Of a stretch of DNA of 64,000 nt, positions 28,781 through 38,203 are shown piece by piece. The notes beneath the pieces are model-generated. The model was not told where the DNA came from and searched no databases. It saw only the letters and a list, made by a program, of their open reading frames with translations. This DNA is from Thiocapsa bogorovii (GTDB lineage Bacteria; Pseudomonadota; Gammaproteobacteria; Chromatiales; Chromatiaceae), in NCBI RefSeq assembly GCF_021228795.1, contig NZ_CP089309.1:744001-808000 (forward strand). Reading direction: 5' to 3'. Within the stretch, counting starts at the first letter, position 1; the number at the start of each line of letters is the position of its first letter. The position numbers and the translations under genes are program-made.

Positions 28781-30226
28781 ATGCCGACCCCCGTGGAGGT
28801 TCCGCAACGCGAGCGTTGGGCCCGCGTGCGCTTTGCGATCATCGGACCCTTGCTCGCCGCCCCGCCGTCGGACGGCGAGTTGCAGGCGGCACTCGCCGCC
28901 TTGGCCGCCAAGACCTGGCGCCATCCCGTCACCGGCCTGGATGTTCGGTTCGGTGTGTCGACCCTCGAGCGCTGGTACTACGCCGCGCGCGCCGCGCCCG
29001 ATCCGGTGGCGGTGCTGCGCAATCGCGTGCGCGCCGATCGCGGGGCCTTCCCGAGCGTGCTGCCCGCCGCCCGCGAGGCCCTGCAGGCGCAGTACCGCGA
29101 TCATCCCGGCTGGACCGCCCAGCTGCATCGCGACAACCTGGCCGCGACCCTCGCCGGCACCGCCACCCCGGTGCCGTCCTATCCGAGCGTGCGGCGCTAC
29201 TTGAAGGCCCACGGGATGGTGCGCCGCGCCACCCCCAAGCGCGACACCGCCGGCGCGCTGGCCGCGCGCGATCGCCTGGAGCAGCGCGAGGTGCGCAGCT
29301 TCGAGGTCGAGCACGTCTCGGCGCTCTGGCACCTGGATTTCCATCACGGCTCGCGCAAGGTGCTCACGGCGGCCGGAACCTGGCTCACGCCGTTGCTGTT
29401 CGGGGTCATCGACGATCGCTCGCGCTTGGTCTGTCACCTGCAGTGGTACACCAACGAGACCGCCGAGGTGCTGGTGCACGGGCTGTCGCAGGCGTTCATG
29501 AAGCGCGGCCTGCCGCGCGCCCTGATGACCGACAACGGCGCGGCGATGCTGGCCGAGGAGACGACCGCCGGATTGGCCCGTCTGGGCGTCCTGCATCAGA
29601 CCACCTTGCCCTATTCGCCCTATCAGAACGCCAAGCAGGAGGCCTTTTGGGGCCGCGTGGAAGGCCGCCTGATGGCGATGCTCGAAGGCGAGTCCGGGCT
29701 CACGCTGCAGGCCCTCAACCACGCCACCCAGGCCTGGGTCGAGCAGGAGTATCACCGCAGCACCCATTCGGAATTGGCCACTACGCCGCTGGCGCGCTAT
29801 CTGGAGGGCCCGACCGTGGCGCGCCCCTGCCCGGACGCCGCCGCCTTGCGCGCGGCCTTCCGCATCGAGGTCGCACGACGCCAACGCCGGGCCGACGGCA
29901 CCGTCAGCCTGGCCGGCATCCGCCTGGAAATCCCCGCACGCTACCGCGCCCTGGAGACGGTGCATCTGCGTTACGCGCGCTGGGATCTGGCCCATGTCGA
30001 TCTGGTGGATCCGCACAGCGGTGCGATCTTGAGCCCCCTGCGTCCGCTGGATAAGGCCGCCAATGCCGGGGAGGCCCGCCGTGCGCTGGTGCCCGGCGCA
30101 CCGGTGCCGCAACCGAGCACACCGAGCGGGATGGCGCCGCTGCTGCGCCAGCTCCTCGAGACCCATGCCGCGACCGGCTTGCCGCCGGCCTATCTGCCCC
30201 TGAACACCGCCGAGGACACCCGATGA
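28781..30226 (+). CDS. DD35E rve-superfamily transposase
   Basis: A 481-residue integrase-fold transposase. The catalytic triad is visible as Asp in ALWHLDFHHGS (near residue 186), Asp in LMTDNGAAM (near 250) and Glu in NAKQEAFWGRVEG, with exactly 35 residues between the last two. An N-terminal helical DNA-binding region precedes it and a C-terminal basic domain follows (QRRADGTVSLAGIRLEIP). Its stop overlaps the start of the ATPase gene by 4 bp, as in TniA/TniB-type pairs. It catalyses strand transfer of the element. Confidence 0.88.
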   Translation: MPTPVEVPQRERWARVRFAIIGPLLAAPPSDGELQAALAALAAKTWRHPVTGLDVRFGVSTLERWYYAARAAPDPVAVLRNRVRADRGAFPSVLPAAREALQAQYRDHPGWTAQLHRDNLAATLAGTATPVPSYPSVRRYLKAHGMVRRATPKRDTAGALAARDRLEQREVRSFEVEHVSALWHLDFHHGSRKVLTAAGTWLTPLLFGVIDDRSRLVCHLQWYTNETAEVLVHGLSQAFMKRGLPRALMTDNGAAMLAEETTAGLARLGVLHQTTLPYSPYQNAKQEAFWGRVEGRLMAMLEGESGLTLQALNHATQAWVEQEYHRSTHSELATTPLARYLEGPTVARPCPDAAALRAAFRIEVARRQRRADGTVSLAGIRLEIPARYRALETVHLRYARWDLAHVDLVDPHSGAILSPLRPLDKAANAGEARRALVPGAPVPQPSTPSGMAPLLRQLLETHAATGLPPAYLPLNTAEDTR

Positions 30227-31068
30227 ATGCGCGACTGCTCGCCCTCTACGGCCTGAAATGGCATCCCTTCTCCTCGGAGCTGCCGATCGAGGCGCTCTAC
30301 ATCCCCCCGCGCGTGGAACACTTCCTGTGGCGCATCGAACAGGCGCAGATCCGCGAAGGCGGGTTTGCGATGATCCACGGCGAACCGGGCACCGGCAAAA
30401 GCGTCGTGCTGCGTCTGCTCGCCGAGCGTCTCGCCCGGCTCCCGGATCTGAGCGTCGGCGCCATCGATCATCCGCAAAGCAGCCTCGGGGATTTCTACCG
30501 CGAGCTCGGCGAGCTGTTCGCCGTGCCGCTGCGTCCGCACAACCGCTGGGGCGGTTTCAAGGCGCTGCGTGCCACCTGGCTCGGCCATCTGCAGACCACC
30601 CGCCGGCGCGCCGTGCTGCTCGTGGACGAGGCCCAGGAGATGAGCCCCGCCGTGCTCAACGAGCTGCGCCTGCTCGCCAGCGCCCGCTTCGACTCCCAAC
30701 CGCTGCTGTGCGTCGTCCTCGCCGGGGATACCCGCCTCACCGATCACCTGCGCCGCGAGGAGCTGCTGCCCCTGGGCTCGCGCATCCGCACCCGTCTGGC
30801 CACCGAGCATGCGCGCCGCGAGGAGCTGCTCGCCTGCCTGCAACACCTGTGCGCCAGCGCCGGCAACGCCGCCCTCATGAGCGAGCCCCTGCAACACACC
30901 CTCTGCGACCACGCCGCCGGCAACTACCGCATCCTCACCACCCTGGCCGCCGAGTTGCTCGCCGTCGCCGCCCAAACCGAGCGCCCCCACCTCGACGAGG
31001 CGCTCTTCCTCGAGGTCTTCACCCCGCCCACCACCGCCACCCCGCGGCGGGCCGCCCTGCCACGTTGA
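30223..31068 (+). CDS. ExeA/TniB-like AAA ATPase of the transposon
   Basis: A 281-residue AAA ATPase with Walker A GEPGTGKSVVLRLL near residue 54, Walker B AVLLVDEAQEM near 130 and a sensor-1 segment LLCVVLAGD. It starts FKWHPF-like (GLKWHPFSSELP), a hallmark of ExeA-type ATPases. In TniB/MuB-like systems such proteins choose or prepare target DNA and stimulate the transposase. It overlaps the transposase gene by 4 bp. Confidence 0.88.
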   Translation: MNARLLALYGLKWHPFSSELPIEALYIPPRVEHFLWRIEQAQIREGGFAMIHGEPGTGKSVVLRLLAERLARLPDLSVGAIDHPQSSLGDFYRELGELFAVPLRPHNRWGGFKALRATWLGHLQTTRRRAVLLVDEAQEMSPAVLNELRLLASARFDSQPLLCVVLAGDTRLTDHLRREELLPLGSRIRTRLATEHARREELLACLQHLCASAGNAALMSEPLQHTLCDHAAGNYRILTTLAAELLAVAAQTERPHLDEALFLEVFTPPTTATPRRAALPR

Positions 31069-31086
31069 CCGACTCGGAGCACCACC

Positions 31087-31305
31087 ATGCCGCAGCCCGA
31101 CACCACCCTGCAGCCATTCTTCTGGCCACCCCTGTCCGATGACGCGGTCCTCGCCATCCGGGAGGTCCTCTTCCGACTGACCGATCAGTTCGAGACCCGC
31201 TACGCCTCCCAAATCCGCGATGCCGAACGCGACGACAACCGGCCTCGCGACCACCAACCGGACCTGTTCGACGGACCGGATTTCGACGATCCCCTGTTGT
31301 TCTGA
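31087..31305 (+). CDS. Small acidic protein of the transposon
   Basis: A 72-residue acidic protein ending DGPDFDDPLLF, 18 bp after the ATPase gene and before the right end of the element. No domain is recognised. Its position within the conserved cargo block suggests that it is a genuine accessory gene. Confidence 0.5.
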   Translation: MPQPDTTLQPFFWPPLSDDAVLAIREVLFRLTDQFETRYASQIRDAERDDNRPRDHQPDLFDGPDFDDPLLF

Positions 31306-31436
31306 GTCCCGTCACCGCGCTTGATCCACCTCGCGCCGCCGGCCCATACCCCGGCCGCGCGAGACCGCGGGAGCGCTTCGCCGACCCCCATCACGCAACT
31401 TGATCACGCCACCATCAAAATCGCTGACCGCACTCA

Positions 31437-32424
31437 GTGGAAGACCAGGGCGCGGGGCTCGTAGAAACACTCCCCTCCGGTCGCGAGGATGCGATACCAG
31501 ATCTCGGAATCTTCCGAGCAACCGGCGGCACCGGCGCCGAGCCGCTCATCGAAGCCTCCGATACGCTCGAACAGGGCCCGGCGAAACGCCATATTGGCAC
31601 CGGCACCGACATGCCAGACCTGTGTGCCGCGATGACGGGTCTCTTCGAAAAAGATCCGACCGAAACGCGTCGGCAGGCAATTCGCTCCGAAACCGCCCAT
31701 CTCCATCTGAAAGACCCGCTGCGCTTCGGTATCGAGCGTCGCGGAAATCACCAGACCCGTTACCGATTCAACATCCGATTCCTCGAATGCGCGGACGATC
31801 TCGCCCGACCAACGCTCGTGGACCTCGACGTCGTCGTCGGTGAAGGCGACGAGTGGACGGGTCGCTGCAGCGACACCGCAATTGCGGGCGCGACTCAGTC
31901 CGGAGCTCGACTCATGCAGATAGCGCACCCGAGGGAAGTCGAGACACACCGAGGCGGCCGTGCGATCGGAGGAATTGTCGACCACGAGGATCTCGCCCGG
32001 GGGCGCCTTCTGAGCCGACAAGGCATTCAGGCAGGTCCTCAAGGGTCCGGGCCGATCGCGTGTGCACACAATCACCGACAGGTCGTCGGCTTCCGAATGA
32101 ACAGGCCGCTCGAGCTCGGACAACAGAGCCGGAGTCACATGGGCCTCCCGCACGTCGGTGAAGGGGACCTGCACTAGCGCCCGACCGTCGTAACGCGCGA
32201 GCGGCGGACCGCCGAATCCGGCGGCGCGGCTGGCGACCTGCTCGGAAAGGAATCGGGCCGCGAGCGCAAGGAGGCGGTCTCGCCGCAACGGGAGCTCCTC
32301 GGGGGCGTAGGCGCGCGCCCAACGGCAGGTCTCCCCACCAGTAGACGACGTAAAGGGGAGAAGCGCCGGCCTCCAGGACGCAGGGCGCCTGCTTGAGATC
32401 CAGATGGACGATATCCCAGCTCAT
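31437..32424 (-). pseudogene. 5' part of a GT2 glycosyltransferase gene, frameshifted and interrupted
   Basis: The gene starts at ATG 32424 (MSWDIVHLDLKQAPCVLE), overlapping the upstream GT2 stop by 4 bp. Near 32333 the frame is lost within a TGGTGGGG run; one added G would give the continuous reading VVYWWGETCRWARAYAPEEL. The catalytic domain then reads LSVIVCTRDRPGPLRTCLNA and VAFTDDDVEV. At 31437 the transposon cuts the frame after ALVFH. The 3' part is at 27655-27970. A single-base loss in a G run could also be a sequencing error, but the insertion alone inactivates the gene. Confidence 0.85.
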
Positions 32425-33660
32425 GCGACCTGCTCGCGGATTCGGCGGCTGCGTGCCAGGGAACGATCGTATTCGCCGAGCAGACCCTGGATTGCGCCGC
32501 GTAATTCCGCAGCGAGGTCGCCGGTGCGCCTCAAATCGAGGTCGCGTAGGGCGCCTATCAACGAGAGCAGCTTGTCGCAGAACCACCATCTCAGCATCGC
32601 GTCCTGACGCCGCCGCAGGCCGGGATCCGTGCGACGAGCCTTCTCCAGAAAGGCCATAAAACCGAGGCCCCAGGACCAGTACTGACGTCGCAGCTGCGCC
32701 ATGCATGGTCTCGCGATGCTCATGGAACACCGCGTAGCGCGGCTCGTAGACGATGGCATTCCCGCTGCGCAGGACGCGATAGAAGATGTCGAGATCGCCC
32801 CCGCCCTGGAGCGGCGCTCCCGTATCCAGGGCCTCGTCGAACCCTCCGAGATCAAACAGCAGATCCCGGCGAAAACACGTGTTCGCACCCGCCCCGACAA
32901 CCCCGGCGCCCACAGGATGGAGCGGGTTTCCGAGCTGAGCGCCTCGATGATGGATGCGCTCGAAACCACGCCCGAATCCACCTTCGCGCTCGAACCGGAT
33001 CTGCGCAGGCGTCTCGAGCCGATACCGCAGAACCAGTCCGGAATAGCCGCCGGCATCCGGGCAGTCGGCCCAGACCCGGTAGAGCCCCGACAACCAGCCG
33101 CGCTCCACGACGACATCGTCGTCCAGGTAGGCGATCAGGTCACCGCTCGCGGCCTCGAGGGCGGCGTTGCGCGCGAAGTCGAGGCCGGTTTTGGGCTCGA
33201 AGCGATAGCGTACGTCGGTTCGCGACTCGACGACCTCGCGCGTAGCGGAATCGACCGATGCGTTGTCGACGACCAGGATCTCGAGCGCTCGGAACGCGGA
33301 CGCGCCCCTGATCGCCTCGAGCGATTCGAGCAAACGGGTCAGGCGAGCGGCCCGGTCTTTGGTGCAGATCGCGATGGTCAGCGAAGGGGGCTCGACCACA
33401 GGCGTCGCGTGCCAGCGATCCGCGAGTGATGCCTCGAGCTTGATGGCCAAGATGCGCAGCGCAAACTCGCGTTCGACGATGTCCAGAAGCGCATCCTGCT
33501 CCATGCGGAATCCCTCGGGCGTCTCCTTCATGAGAAATCCGATGATGCGTCCCTCCCAGCGCACCACGATGGCGTAACCCGTCTCATGCGATGCGAGGGC
33601 GAAGCCGGCAAGCGGCCGGGACAGTTCCAGATCCATCATTCGATACGACACGGACGTCAT
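32421..33660 (-). pseudogene. GT2 glycosyltransferase gene with a 4-bp duplication frameshift
   Basis: Translation starts at ATG 33660, overlapping the ABC transporter stop by 4 bp. The GT2 domain is intact at first: LTIAICTKDRAARLTRLLES, LVVDNASVDSATREVV and IAYLDDDVVVERGW. At 32700-32707 the sequence CATGCATG contains a 4-bp tandem duplication. Removing one CATG joins the first frame to RETMAQLRRQYWSWGLGFMA and on to the stop at 32421. As read, the protein leaves frame after about 320 residues. Confidence 0.82.
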
Positions 33661-35466
33661 CCCTCCAAGGCAACCCCTGTCGAAACATGCAGGCGATGAA
33701 GACGGGCGAATGGCCCGTTCGCAGCAAGCAACGCTCCGGGCGAACCGCACTCCACGACACGCCCGAAATCGAGCATCACGACCTGATCGGCGTCTTCGAC
33801 CGTCGTCAGGCGATGGGCGATGGGCGATGGGCGATCACCACGAGCGTGCGGCCCTCGCAGTAGGTCCGCAGTGCACTTTGAAAAAGTCGCTCGGACTCCG
33901 CATCGAGGGCGTTGGTCGCCTCGTCGAGCAACAGGATATCCGGATTGCGAAGGATCGTCCGGGCCAGCGCGATGCGCTGACGCTGCCCTCCAGAGAGACG
34001 AAACCCTTCATCGCCGAGCAGGGTCTCGTAGCCGATCGGGAGGGCCTCGATGAACCCTGCCGCACCGGCAATCTCGGCGGCGCGTCGGATCTCCTCCCGC
34101 GCACCGTTCGCCTTGCCGTAGCCGATATTGGCGGCGACGCTGTCGTTGAGCAGGTAGACGGCTTGAGACATGATCGAGAGCCGCTCGCGCCAACTTCGGA
34201 TCTCGAGCCGAGACAGAGGAACACCGTCGACCAGAATCTCGCCCTCGGTCGGATCTCGGAACCGGAAGAGAAGGTCCATCAGCGTGGATTTTCCCGAGCC
34301 GGAGCGACCGACGATCGCAGTCGTCTCCCCTTTCGGGATCCGGAGCGAGACGCGATCGAGCGCGGGCGAGTCACTGCCTGGGTAGCGAAAGGTGACGTCG
34401 CGAAACTCGACGCCGTGTTGCAGGTGAATAAATCGTCGGTCGCCGTCGACCAGAAAGGGCTCGGCGGTCCGTTCCAGGTAATCGGCGACATCCTCGACCG
34501 CGGGGAATCCGGCGTCGAAGGCGACCCGCGAGGACAAGACATCTCGGACCGGTCGCTGCATCCGGTAGAGCAAGGCGAGAAACGCCGCCAGCGCGGGGAT
34601 CCCCACCTCCAGCCGATACCCGACAGGATGAGGATACCGATCAGGACCGCCCCCGAGATCTCGGAGACCGGACCCGGCACGCCCCAGAGCACGTCCATCT
34701 TGAGAATCCTCCGCCGCAGCACGTCGGACGCCTGATCGAAACGATCGATCTCGTCGCACTCGCGAGAAAAACTGCGGATCAGACGCAGTCCCCCGAGGCT
34801 CTCCTACATGCGCAGCCCGAATTCCTTGTTCTGATCGACGACCTCTTGGCCGAGACGTTGGGCGCGACGCGAGATCAGCATGACGATCAAGGCGGTCGTG
34901 CCGAGAAACGCGGCGGCGATCAGCGTCAAGAGAGGCGAAATCATCATCAAGAGGACGAGGAAGACCAGGATGGCCGAGCCCGAGACCGCCATCTGATGGA
35001 GCTGAGTCAGGGCACCTCCCACCTTCCAGGTGTTGGTGGCGATCGTGTTGACGATATCCGATCGGCGGTTCTCCACCCGATAGTCGATGCAGGAATCGAC
35101 TGTTTGGCGAAGGACGCGGGCGCGTAAGCGGTGGGCCACCAATCCATCGAAATAACGGGTCACGATGTGATTGGCCTGGGCGACCAGGTTCTTGAGGATG
35201 ACCGCGACACAGAGGCCGATCACCAAGGCGGGGATCCGCTACCCATCCGGAATCGGCGCCAAGACGTGCGCGAAGGCGGCCGAGACCGCGGACGCACCGC
35301 CCGATGTCGCGCCTAGACTTTCAAGAAGCGGGCTGAAGAGATACATGCCGGCGCCCTCGAGGAGAGCCGCGGTGATTCCAAGCGCAATAATCAGGGGCGA
35401 GCCCCACCGAGGCGCCTGTGCGGTGCGCGCGAGTCGGGATATCCGAGCGGTGATGGATCGAACCAC
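33657..35466 (-). pseudogene. MsbA-like ABC transporter gene, multiply broken
   Basis: A fused membrane-ATPase half transporter, probably a glycan or lipid-linked sugar exporter. It starts at GTG 35466 and ends at TGA 33657. Walker A VGRSGSGKSTLMDLL, the signature LSGGQRQRIALARTI and Walker B ILLLDEATNALD are all recognisable. Four lesions are visible: an in-frame TAG at 35239 (after IPDG), an in-frame TAG at 34804 (before ESLGGLRLIRSF), a one-base loss near 34622, and a 7-bp repeat GATGGGC present three times near 33806-33835 that shifts the frame at the H-loop VIAHR. With one copy the frame runs to LTTVEDADQVVMLDFGRVVE and the normal stop. Confidence 0.85.
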
Positions 35467-35551
35467 GATCAAACGCTCCGGGTGTTGTTGCGACGCGGCG
35501 ACGCGATGGTCGACCCGCGGGCCGAACGCCTTCGGCTCGAGACGCCGGGCA

Positions 35552-35713
35552 TCACGTATTCGCGGCAGCCGATTCGGAACAATCCGGATCGTACGGCACG
35601 GGCCACACGAGCGTCTGCTGCAACCGCGCGAGTTTTCGTTTCCGACTGCGCCAGATCCTGTCCCAGACAACAGCCCAGACGGGAATCGAGCGTGTCGAAA
35701 GCAAGATGAGCTC
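35552..35713 (-). pseudogene. 3' part of a GT2 gene split by the 1.5-kb insertion sequence
   Basis: This fragment encodes ILLSTRSIPVWAVVWDRIWR and continues to the TGA at 35552. It joins in frame to the 5' part ending at 37217 through one copy of GAGCTC, giving GPWDELILLSTRS. It supplies the final ~50 residues of the glycosyltransferase. Confidence 0.8.
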
Positions 35714-37216
35714 CTCGACTTTGGCCATTTCCGGGCCTCGGCGGAAGCGCCGCGAGGCGCCGGGAGCGACGGTGACAGACCCGATTGATGTGGCGGCAGA
35801 GGGCCGCGGACGGTATCGTCCGATGTCGACCAAAACCTCGGACCTGCCCGCGGATGTTCCCTCTGCCAGCCTCGATTGTATCTGTTCTGCAGCCCTTTGC
35901 CTGCCTGTTCACCGCGCCGACCCTGGCGCATCTGCACGTCTTGCTCACGGGAACGCTGCTGGCGCAAGGACCACGCACGGTGACGGCGGCACTGCGGGCG
36001 ATGGGGCTGAGCGCGGAGCGGCGCTTCGAGCGTTACCACCGGGTGCTGAATCGGGCGCGTTGGTCGTCGCGCCAAGGGGCGCGGATTCTGCTGGGGTTGT
36101 TGCTCGGGATGTTGCCGGCGCAGGTGCCGATCGTGGTGGCGGTCGACGAGACGCTGGAACGGCGCAAGGGCGCGCGCATTCGAGCAGAAGGGATGTATCG
36201 CGATGCGGTGCGCTCCTCGCGCGGCAAGGTGGTGACCTGTTTGGGGCTGGAGTGGATCTGCATGGCGTTGTTGGTGCCCGTGCCGTGGAGCACGCGGCCT
36301 TGGGCGCTGCCCTTTCTCACCCGCTTGGCGCCGTCGAAACGGGCCGACGAGGCGGCCGCGCGGCACCATCGCACGGTCGTGGAGCTCACCATCGGGATGG
36401 TCTGGCTGGTCTCGCGCTGGCTGCAGCAACGCCGCTGGATCCTGCTCGGCGACGGCAGCTACTCCTGCATCCAGCTGGGGTGGGAAGTGCTGGCTGCGCA
36501 AGCGACCCTGATCACGCGCCTGCGCCTGGATGCACGCCTGTTCGCCTTTCCCGAGCCGGTGCCCGCCGGGCGGCGCGGCCCCAAGCCGAAGAAAGGCGGC
36601 GTACTGGCCAAGCTCGCCACACGCGAGGAAGCGGCGCACACCCGAGGCGAGGAGGTCGCGATTCAATGGTACGGACAGCCCAAAACGCTGCGCCTGCTCA
36701 GCGAGGTGTGTCTGTGGCACACCGCGGGATGGCCGCCGTTGCCGATTCGCTGGGTGCTCGTGGTCGATCCCGAGGGCCGGCTGCCGACGCAAGCCTTCTT
36801 CACCACCGACCTGAACATGGCGCCGGCCCGCGTCGTGGAGCTGTTCGTCCAGCGCTGGTCGCTCGAGGTCACCTTCGAGGAAGTCCGTCGCCACCTCGGC
36901 GTCGAGACCCAGCGCCAGTGGAACGACCTGGCGATCGCACGCACCACGCCGATGCTGATGGCGCTGTTCTCGCTCGTCTGTCTCATGGTCTACCGGTGGC
37001 GCGAGCGCTGGGACGCCCTGCCGCGCTCCACGGCCTGGTATCTGAAGTCCCACGCCACCTTCTCCGATTGCCTGGCCCTGGTGCGGCGCACCATCTGGGC
37101 CGAGGAGAATTACGCCTACTCACGGTCCGAGGGGGAGATGGTCCTAATTTCGTCCAAGCGACTCGATCGCCTGCTGGAACAGCTCGCGGCGACCGCCTAG
37201 ATTGGCCAAAGTCGAG
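35714..37216 (+). mobile_element. 1503-bp insertion sequence, IS4/IS701-like
   Basis: Terminal inverted repeats CTCGACTTTGGCCA (35714-35727) and TGGCCAAAGTCGAG (37203-37216) are perfect over 14 bp. Each is flanked by GAGCTC, the probable target duplication, although this hexamer is itself palindromic so the exact edge is ambiguous. One transposase gene fills the element. It sits inside a GT2 gene. Confidence 0.85.
35854..37200 (+). CDS. DDE transposase, IS4/IS701-like
   Basis: A 448-residue transposase from ATG 35854 (MFPLPASIVSVLQPF); the frame is open further upstream to 35785. The first catalytic Asp lies in IVVAVDETLERRKG, the second in ILLGDGSYSC, and the Glu probably in RWSLEVTFEEVRRHLG near the C-terminus, a spacing typical of IS4-type enzymes. 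The gene lies wholly between the inverted repeats and appears intact. Confidence 0.85.
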   Translation: MFPLPASIVSVLQPFACLFTAPTLAHLHVLLTGTLLAQGPRTVTAALRAMGLSAERRFERYHRVLNRARWSSRQGARILLGLLLGMLPAQVPIVVAVDETLERRKGARIRAEGMYRDAVRSSRGKVVTCLGLEWICMALLVPVPWSTRPWALPFLTRLAPSKRADEAAARHHRTVVELTIGMVWLVSRWLQQRRWILLGDGSYSCIQLGWEVLAAQATLITRLRLDARLFAFPEPVPAGRRGPKPKKGGVLAKLATREEAAHTRGEEVAIQWYGQPKTLRLLSEVCLWHTAGWPPLPIRWVLVVDPEGRLPTQAFFTTDLNMAPARVVELFVQRWSLEVTFEEVRRHLGVETQRQWNDLAIARTTPMLMALFSLVCLMVYRWRERWDALPRSTAWYLKSHATFSDCLALVRRTIWAEENYAYSRSEGEMVLISSKRLDRLLEQLAATA

Positions 37217-38176
37217 GAGCTCGTCCCAAGGCCCGTTCTCCGAGCTCGGAACCGCACGGCGCGGTCGCAGGTCCGCGAGCAGCGATCTAGCCAGGATGCG
37301 CGCTACCCGCCGATCCAACACATGGACCGGATCGATCGAGATCGCTCGGAGCAATAAAAGAACTGTCAAGCCGATGCGACGAGCCTGTGCAGCACGATCT
37401 GCCAGGTAGAGTAAGTAGGACGCGCGAGACCACCGGTGAAACCAAACTGGAATTTCCGCGCCCCGCGGACTGAGCTTGGACATCATCAATTCATAGGACC
37501 GCATCATTTGCTCGACGTCCACCGACATGTTCCCGCGAACCTGGCGATAGCCGTTGAGGCACTCGGGCTGGCAGAGGAACCGAAACCGCCGAGCGATCCT
37601 CATATAGAGATCCCAATCCTCGCAACCCTGCGCGCGCTGCACGAAGTACGCCTCGTCGTAGAGACCGACCTCCCGAAGGCAATCCGCCTTGATCAGGCAG
37701 GTGCTCGCGCTTCCCGAGAAATTTCCAAGCATCAACTGAAGCCAGACAATGCCTTCGAATCGCTCTCTGTCCATGCAGGGAGAAAGCCGGGCACCGGTTT
37801 CGTCGATCGTGATCCACGGGGAATACACCAGGCCGACATCGCTCGGTGCGTCGAACAAGCAGCGCAACTGCTTGGAGATCCGCTCCGGGTGCCAGATGTC
37901 GTCGGCATCCAGCGGGGCGACGAAATCGCCGCGCGCGGATCGAATCCCGAGATTTCGTGCCGCGGCGACCCCTTTGTTCGCCTGCTGCAGGATCCTGATC
38001 CGCGAGTCGTGACGCGCGAAGCGACGCAGGATCTCGGCGGTTCCGTCCGTGGAGCCATCGTCGACGATAAGGATCTCCAAGCTTCGATATGATTGCTCGG
38101 AAACGGATTTAAGCGTGGAGCCGATGTATTGCTCACCGTTGTAGACCGGGATGACGACGGAAACGAGCTCGTTCAT
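37217..38176 (-). pseudogene. 5' part of a GT2 gene interrupted by the insertion sequence
   Basis: ATG 38176 begins a typical GT2 protein: MNELVSVVIPVYNGEQYIGS, LIVDDGSTDGTAEIL and VAPLDADDIWHPERISKQL, with the acceptor-side motif GCEDWDLYMRIA near residue 190. The frame is intact for 320 codons, up to GPWDEL, where the insertion sequence begins. The catalytic domain is complete, so a truncated enzyme with a few foreign residues at its end could in principle be active. Confidence 0.82.
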
Positions 38177-38203
38177 GATCGAGGCGTCATTCGCACCCGG
38201 CCG

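Larger units (their letters stand above)
27971..31436 (+). mobile_element. 3466-bp transposon with DD35E transposase, AAA ATPase and two accessory genes
   Basis: The element starts 5'-TGAG and ends CTCA-3', giving the TG...CA ends typical of rve-superfamily elements. The inward ends match imperfectly over about 26 bp, sharing TGAG, CGG and TGATGGT. A 4-bp direct repeat GTGG flanks it (27967-27970 and 31437-31440). Excision of the element with one repeat restores a GT2 reading frame exactly, which fixes both ends. Cargo is four plus-strand genes. I cannot assign an established IS family. Confidence 0.8.

Noticed and set aside
28489-30166. Long open frames on both strands overlapping the transposase gene
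   Set aside because: They are GC-rich shadow frames, full of Arg, Ala and Pro without motifs, while the transposase frame carries an exact DD35E triad.
31912-33750. A single 612-codon minus-strand protein
   Set aside because: It is a chimera of three frames: the ABC transporter tail, the first 300 residues of a GT2 protein, and shifted sequence from the next GT2 gene.
35239-37409. Open frames of about 570-600 codons overlapping the insertion sequence on both strands
   Set aside because: They cross the inverted repeats and have no domain, except that the 3' end of the minus-strand frame is the true N-terminus of the ABC transporter.
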